This document shows, in pieces, positions 6,193 through 9,612 of a DNA stretch of 9,612 bases. A program made the position numbers and the translations under genes. The stretch is from M3007 sp041741155 (GTDB lineage: Bacteria; Bacteroidota; Bacteroidia; Chitinophagales; Saprospiraceae): NCBI GenBank assembly GCA_041741155.1, contig JBGSKO010000009.1:1-9612 (forward strand), in the 5' to 3' direction. The notes under the pieces were generated by a model, which saw only the letters and a list, made by a program, of their open reading frames with translations, searched no databases and was not told where the DNA came from. Each line of letters starts with the position of its first letter. Position 1 is the first letter of the stretch.

Positions 6193-8268
6193 TCAGTTTT
6201 TCACAGGCAAAAACGAGTACTCCTTTCCGTAGCGCAGCATTTGTTTCACGAAGTCCGGTTCGGTTTCCACTTTCACGTCGGTGATTTTGCCGGAGGCGTC
6301 CGTCACGGCTACGAGGCGGGGTTGCACGAAACCGGAGTAGGCTTTGGTGGGCAGGGCAGCGTAGCGGGCTTTTACCTCGCTTACGAGTTTGGGGTCCACT
6401 TTCACGCCATAGCCTTCGACGAGTGCGCGGGCAGCTGCGAAGTCGCCCTCCGATTTGATGCGCTGGATTTCGGACAGGAGTTGGCCAAACAGTTCGCGCA
6501 GTTTGGCGTAGTCGCGAATGTCCAGGTACGTTTTGCCGTTGCGCACTTCTTTGACCACCACACTGTCGGCCATACCTTTTTCGAATACCCAGGCGGATAC
6601 GAGCAGGCGGTTGCGCATGTGGTCTTCTTCGATGTTGTCGCCCGGCTGGATGCGGCGCAGCTGCTGGATCAGTCCGTTGCGGAGGTAGCTGTCGTATTCG
6701 GCTTTGTAGGCGTTGGCGTCGGGCATCAGGCCCCACTCCACGAGTTTGGGGTCGGGCATAAAGTAGAGCGCCACGAGGTCGGCGCGCCCTTCTTCGAGGG
6801 TGCTGGAATACTGCTTGAGCGCCACGTGCGGTTCGGATACGCCGGCTTTCAACTGGCCGCTGGCGTGGCCGATTACTTCGTGCAGGGCAGTGTGCATTTT
6901 GCCACAGGCTTCGGCGTATTTCTTGGCATTTTCTGCCTCTTCGGCATCATTGGCGAACTCGGCTACAGCGGCAGAGCCACCGGCTTTGCCGTAGGCATTT
7001 TCTATGTTGTTCAGGCTGATGGACTTGGAACCGTACTGCTCGCGGATCCAGTTGGAGTTGGGCAGGTTGACGCCGATGGGCGTGGACGGGGCACAGTCGC
7101 CGCCTTCCATGGCCACGTTGATCACGCGGTACGAAACCCCTTTCACCTCTTTCTTTTTGTAGGCAGCCGGGATGGTGCTGTTGTCTTCGAAATACTGGGC
7201 TTTCTGACTCACAATGGCCATTTTTTTCGTGGCATCTGGGTCGTTGTATTGCACCATCGCTTCCCAGTCTCCCTTGTAACCCTTTGGGTCGTGGTACACC
7301 TCGATAAAGCCGTTGATGAAGTCAATAGTGCTGGCGGTATCTTTCACCCAGGCCATGTTGTACTCGTCGAACTTCTTCAGGTCGCCGGATTTGTAGTACT
7401 CAATGAGCAGGCCGATGGCTTTTTTCTGCTGGTCGTTTTCGGCAAACGGAAGAGCTTTTTCCAGGTTGAAAACGATTTTATCAATAGCCGCGCCGTACAT
7501 ATTGCCGGCTCCGGCACGCCACACGATTTCGGTGGGCTGGCCGCCGGGGTTGCCTACGAGTTTGGTGTTGAGCCCTACCATCGGCGGATTATTGCCGGCG
7601 GCTTTCAGTTGCGCTTTGTAAAATTTGTCCACCTCGGCGGCGGTGATGTTTTCGTAAAAATTGACGGCAGAGGCAGTTACGATGTCCACGCCTTCGTCTT
7701 TGTTGGTGCGTTTGGCCAACACGGCGGGGTCGAACATTACGGGGGTCAGTGTAGCAAGCAATGCGGCGGCATTTTCGCCCTCGGCGAGGGGCAGAGCCTT
7801 GGCGTCGCTGCCGTTCACGAGCGCGGCGAAGTATTCCTTGGGGAACTCGGGCATGATCTTGGCCTCGTTGTAGTGGTGGTGGATGCCGCTGCTGAACCAC
7901 ACGCGTTTGGCGTACACTTCGAAAGCTTTCCAGTCTGCCGAGTTGCGGTCGCCTTTGTAGGTGTCAAAAATAGCTTCCAGGGTTTTGCGCACGGCGAGGT
8001 TGTGCTTGCAGTGCTGGTCGTAGATGATGTCGCGACCGGCCAGGGTAGCTTCGCTGAGGTAGTAAATGAAGGTTTTTTGCCGCAGGTCAAGCTCGTCCCA
8101 GCCCGGCAGGTCGTAGCGCAGGATTTGCAGGTCGGCGAAGGTGTCGAGGATGATGCGGTCGTCGGGCGCGGCGGTGGTAGCAGCGGGCGGCGTGGGCGTT
8201 TGGGTGCAGGAGAAAACGAAAAAGGCTCCAACGAGGAGCAGAGCAAGTACGCGGTTCATTTTTAGCAT
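6193..8268 (-). CDS. M49-family (dipeptidyl-peptidase III type) zinc metallopeptidase, lipoprotein
   Basis: The 691-aa protein begins with a lipoprotein signal peptide (about 1-20) ending in lipobox VFSC, so Cys21 is the likely lipidated residue and the enzyme is tethered in the envelope. The zinc site is the M49 hexapeptide HEVIGH (463-468), with H463 and H468 as ligands and E464 as catalytic base. The second motif, EEGRAD (492-497), supplies the third ligand E493 and corresponds to EECRAE of eukaryotic DPP III. M49 enzymes release dipeptides from the N-terminus of short peptides. The length fits bacterial members of about 650-700 aa. Homologues in Bacteroidota genomes are sometimes mislabelled dihydrofolate reductase. 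Start: ATG 8268 is 8 bp after the stop of the upstream secreted protein gene, implying co-transcription; ATG 8259 (688 aa) is an alternative. The Cys of EECRAE is Gly here, but all metal-site residues are present. Confidence 0.92.
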   Translation of the reverse strand: MLKMNRVLALLLVGAFFVFSCTQTPTPPAATTAAPDDRIILDTFADLQILRYDLPGWDELDLRQKTFIYYLSEATLAGRDIIYDQHCKHNLAVRKTLEAIFDTYKGDRNSADWKAFEVYAKRVWFSSGIHHHYNEAKIMPEFPKEYFAALVNGSDAKALPLAEGENAAALLATLTPVMFDPAVLAKRTNKDEGVDIVTASAVNFYENITAAEVDKFYKAQLKAAGNNPPMVGLNTKLVGNPGGQPTEIVWRAGAGNMYGAAIDKIVFNLEKALPFAENDQQKKAIGLLIEYYKSGDLKKFDEYNMAWVKDTASTIDFINGFIEVYHDPKGYKGDWEAMVQYNDPDATKKMAIVSQKAQYFEDNSTIPAAYKKKEVKGVSYRVINVAMEGGDCAPSTPIGVNLPNSNWIREQYGSKSISLNNIENAYGKAGGSAAVAEFANDAEEAENAKKYAEACGKMHTALHEVIGHASGQLKAGVSEPHVALKQYSSTLEEGRADLVALYFMPDPKLVEWGLMPDANAYKAEYDSYLRNGLIQQLRRIQPGDNIEEDHMRNRLLVSAWVFEKGMADSVVVKEVRNGKTYLDIRDYAKLRELFGQLLSEIQRIKSEGDFAAARALVEGYGVKVDPKLVSEVKARYAALPTKAYSGFVQPRLVAVTDASGKITDVKVETEPDFVKQMLRYGKEYSFLPVKN

Positions 8269-8276
8269 AGTTTGTT

Positions 8277-8711
8277 TTACTGATTTATAGTCAATTGCAC
8301 GAGCTGGTCGTACAGTGCCTGAATTTTTTCGTCCACGGGATGTCCGGAGTCGCCCCAGGTAATGCGGCGCGTTTGCCCGTCGTCCGTGCATTCGATGAAT
8401 TTGTAGATGTTGCCGGGATGTGTAAAGTCCAGTTTCAGCACTCCCAGCGCTTCGGCGGTATCCAGAAGATCGTCGGCTGTTTTGCGTTTGCAGCTTTTCA
8501 ACTCCACAGCTTTCGGCGCGGCGGTGGTAGCTTTGAATAGTTGGCCGTTTTCCAGCAAGGTGTAGGTCGTTTCCACGCCCGTAAAGCCGCCGCCGTTGCC
8601 GAACCGCAGGTACTCGTCGGGCAGGTTGTCGGCGGTGTACCGGGGGTGTTTGCACTGGTTGGAAAGCGCCGATACGCTGAAAAGCGCGAGGGCAAAGTAG
8701 AGGATTCGCAT
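8277..8711 (-). CDS. Small secreted protein of unknown function, first gene of the M49 peptidase operon
   Basis: This 144-aa protein has an N-terminal export signal (MRILYFALALFSVSALS, then NQC). Cys20 could be lipidated, but SNQC is a poor lipobox, so a plain signal peptide is as likely. The mature part is beta-rich, with a Gly-rich stretch FGNGGGFTGVETTYTLLENG (37-56), cysteines at 20, 74 and 108, and a helical C-terminus DEKIQALYDQLVQL. I do not recognise a named family. The ATG at 8711 is preferred over an in-frame ATG at 8762 because the signal peptide starts there and a perfect TAnnTTTG box lies between the two. Its stop is 8 bp before the M49 peptidase start, so the pair is probably one transcript and the protein shares the peptidase's compartment. 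A role as a partner or as an unrelated envelope protein cannot be told apart. Confidence 0.75.
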   Translation of the reverse strand: MRILYFALALFSVSALSNQCKHPRYTADNLPDEYLRFGNGGGFTGVETTYTLLENGQLFKATTAAPKAVELKSCKRKTADDLLDTAEALGVLKLDFTHPGNIYKFIECTDDGQTRRITWGDSGHPVDEKIQALYDQLVQLTINQ

Positions 8712-8728
8712 GTGCTGTATTTTATTGG

Positions 8729-8736
8729 CAAAAGTA
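8729..8736 (-). promoter_or_regulatory. Putative -7 box (TACTTTTG) of the small protein/M49 peptidase operon
   Basis: The minus strand reads TACTTTTG, an exact match to TAnnTTTG, placed 17 bp before the ATG at 8711. No TTG is seen 19 bp upstream (that site reads CCG), so only the -7 half is supported. It decides the start of the downstream gene. Confidence 0.5.
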
Positions 8737-8850
8737 GGTGCTGGGAAATGGGGCACGGTCATTTTTTTACAAAATGCCCTTGCTGTGCCGGTGAACTACC
8801 GGTTGGAATCTTTCGCCGTTGTTGACGGGGGGGGGCTGGAGCGGAAATTG

Positions 8851-8892
8851 ATAAAAAAAATCCGTGTCTGATGCGCACGGATCAGACACGGA
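8851..8892 (-). terminator. Intrinsic (rho-independent) terminator for leftward transcription
   Basis: TCCGTGTCTGAT (8861-8872) and ATCAGACACGGA (8881-8892) form a perfect 12-bp stem with loop GCGCACGG. Read leftward, the hairpin is followed at once by a run of eight T (8853-8860). It lies 21 nt after the stop of the gene-tail relic at 8914 and about 118 nt after the stop of the T9SS-sorted gene, which it now presumably serves. The rightward strand has A-tracts on both sides, so it is directional. Confidence 0.8.
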
Positions 8893-8913
8893 TGAAAAAA
8901 AGGCGTTCAGCGT

Positions 8914-8979
8914 TTACTTCGCTTTCGGCGCAGCCGCCAGAATCTCCGGCTTGGCTTCGTGGTAGTCGCTACGGATATT
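8914..8979 (-). pseudogene. Possible 3'-end relic of a lost gene
   Basis: On the minus strand this stretch reads 21 codons ending SDYHEAKPEILAAAPKAK-stop, with mostly G or C in third positions, as in the neighbouring genes. A TGA at 8980-8982 closes the frame upstream and there is no start codon, so it cannot be a complete gene. The terminator hairpin begins 21 nt after its stop, the normal distance for a gene end. This suggests the terminator originally belonged to this gene. No family is recognised and a chance frame remains possible. Confidence 0.3.
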
Positions 8980-9009
8980 TCAAATAGCAGCATTCAGGGA
9001 ATCCAATTT

Positions 9010-9612
9010 TCACATCTTACTCAGCACCATCCGCTTCACGTCCACCTGTCGGCCGCTTACGAGCAGGTCGTACAGGTAGGCGCCGTTGGGATAATCCGCG
9101 CCGTTGATGGTGATGGCGCCTTCGATGGCGGTCAGTGGGTAGGAGCGCAGCAGGCGCCCGTTCAGATCATATACGTTGATGCTAGCGCCTGCGGTACCTT
9201 CGGGCAGGGCGTAGCGGATTTGAGTGGTGTTGCCGAAGGGATTGGGCGTGTTCTGTTCGAGGCGGTAGCCTCGCAAGTCGGCAGGAGTTTGGGCGGTTCT
9301 CATTTCCAGCACCATATTGCGGAGTTGCTGCATTTCGGCGTTCAGGCGGGCGATTTCAGTGGCTTGGGTCTTGATGACGGCATCTTGCTCCTTGACGGCC
9401 TCCGTGAGCACGGGGATCAGCATGGTATAGTTCAGCGCATAGTAGCCATCGGAGTTGAGCACGGCTAATTCGGGGATCACTTCGGCGACTTCCTGGGCGA
9501 TGAAGCCATACTGCTTGCCGCCGGAGAAGTTGCGGTCGGGGAACGCGGATTGGTTGAATGTGTAAGTGGCGCCGCGCATTTTCCGGATAAGTTCGAGGCT
9601 GTTGGGGATGGT
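9010..9612 (-). CDS. Surface protein 3' end: Peptidase_S74-type domain, coiled coil and T9SS sorting domain (partial)
   Basis: Only the last 200 residues are in the window; the frame stays open to the edge. The first part (SLELIRKMRG, GFIAQEVAEVIPELAV, DGYYALNYTMLIPVLTEAVK) matches the C-terminal half of the Peptidase_S74/tail-fibre intramolecular chaperone domain. The usual S-D-x-R-x-K start of that domain would lie beyond the edge. A heptad-like helix (KEQDAVIKTQATEIARLNAE, then MQQLRNMVLEM) probably forms a trimeric coiled coil. The last ~85 residues are a type A T9SS sorting domain: YRLEQNTPNPFGNTTQIRYA, an INVYDLNGRLL block, and PNGAYLYDLLVSGR with the terminal KRMVL. The protein is therefore exported across the outer membrane and attached or released there, perhaps as an adhesin or fibre. 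Its stop is at 9010-9012, followed by the terminator at 8851-8892. Confidence 0.88.
   Translation of the reverse strand, partial: TIPNSLELIRKMRGATYTFNQSAFPDRNFSGGKQYGFIAQEVAEVIPELAVLNSDGYYALNYTMLIPVLTEAVKEQDAVIKTQATEIARLNAEMQQLRNMVLEMRTAQTPADLRGYRLEQNTPNPFGNTTQIRYALPEGTAGASINVYDLNGRLLRSYPLTAIEGAITINGADYPNGAYLYDLLVSGRQVDVKRMVLSKM

Larger units (their letters stand above)
8712..9009. other. Intergenic region between the peptidase operon and the T9SS-sorted gene
   Basis: From right to left this 298-bp stretch holds 30 bp of unassigned sequence after the T9SS gene, the gene-tail relic, the terminator, a run of nine G (8827-8835), a small CCGGT/ACCGG stem near 8790-8803, and the operon's -7 box. 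I see no additional gene in 8737-8850. Confidence 0.5.

Noticed and set aside
6115..8265. A 716-codon open frame on the + strand opposite the M49 peptidase gene
   Set aside because: It is the antisense shadow of a high-GC gene: its translation is rich in V, G, A, F and H with no domain, while the minus strand encodes a complete peptidase with all its motifs.
8269..8655. Longer N-terminus of the M49 peptidase from 8655
   Set aside because: The extension is arginine-rich and overlaps the small secreted protein gene in another frame. The lipoprotein signal peptide begins at 8268 or 8259.
1..9612. CRISPR array, tRNA or insertion sequence
   Set aside because: No regularly spaced direct repeats, no tRNA-like cloverleaf and no transposase-like protein were seen; the two palindromes are single hairpins and not IS ends flanking a gene.

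Overview
The window looks like chromosomal DNA of a GC-rich member of the Bacteroidota, probably Saprospiraceae/Lewinella-like. This placement is an inference. Its supports are a type IX secretion (T9SS) C-terminal sorting domain, a Bat (Bacteroides aerotolerance) von Willebrand A gene pair, a Bacteroidota-type TTG-N19-TAnnTTTG promoter, TAnnTTTG-like boxes very close to several start codons, a lack of clear Shine-Dalgarno sequences, and a stand-alone LytTR regulator.

Layout. Positions 4-46 hold a long imperfect palindrome. A LytTR DNA-binding protein follows (124-519, +). It converges on a secreted parallel beta-helix/PA14 protein (556-2865, -). A divergent intergenic region of 184 bp then leads to an AT-richer toxin-antitoxin remnant: an intact small antitoxin (3050-3271) and a PemK/MazF toxin cut off after about 33 residues (3256-3354). 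Immediately behind the break are two overlapping genes of the Bat membrane complex: a BatD-like/DUF4381-like membrane protein with a TTG start (3401-4354) and BatA (4354-5340). truC, a tRNA pseudouridine synthase (5330-6058, -), converges on batA with an 11-bp overlap.

A perfect 20-bp inverted repeat (6117-6163) separates truC from a two-gene leftward operon. That operon is a small secreted protein (8277-8711) followed 8 bp later by an M49 (dipeptidyl-peptidase III type) zinc peptidase lipoprotein (6193-8268). At the right edge is the 3' end of a surface protein with a Peptidase_S74-type domain, a coiled coil and a T9SS sorting domain (9010-9612, -). It is followed by a short relic of another gene's 3' end (8914-8979) and a strong intrinsic terminator (8851-8892).

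Functionally this is mostly cell-envelope and housekeeping content, not one coherent system. The Bat pair works together at the inner membrane, and the small secreted protein and the M49 lipoprotein are probably co-transcribed. The most notable features are the signs of rearrangement: a toxin truncated at the junction with an incomplete Bat operon, an orphan gene tail beside the T9SS gene, and two large intergenic palindromes. I found no CRISPR array, tRNA, rRNA, transposase or phage genes, and I do not see a convincing new multi-gene system.
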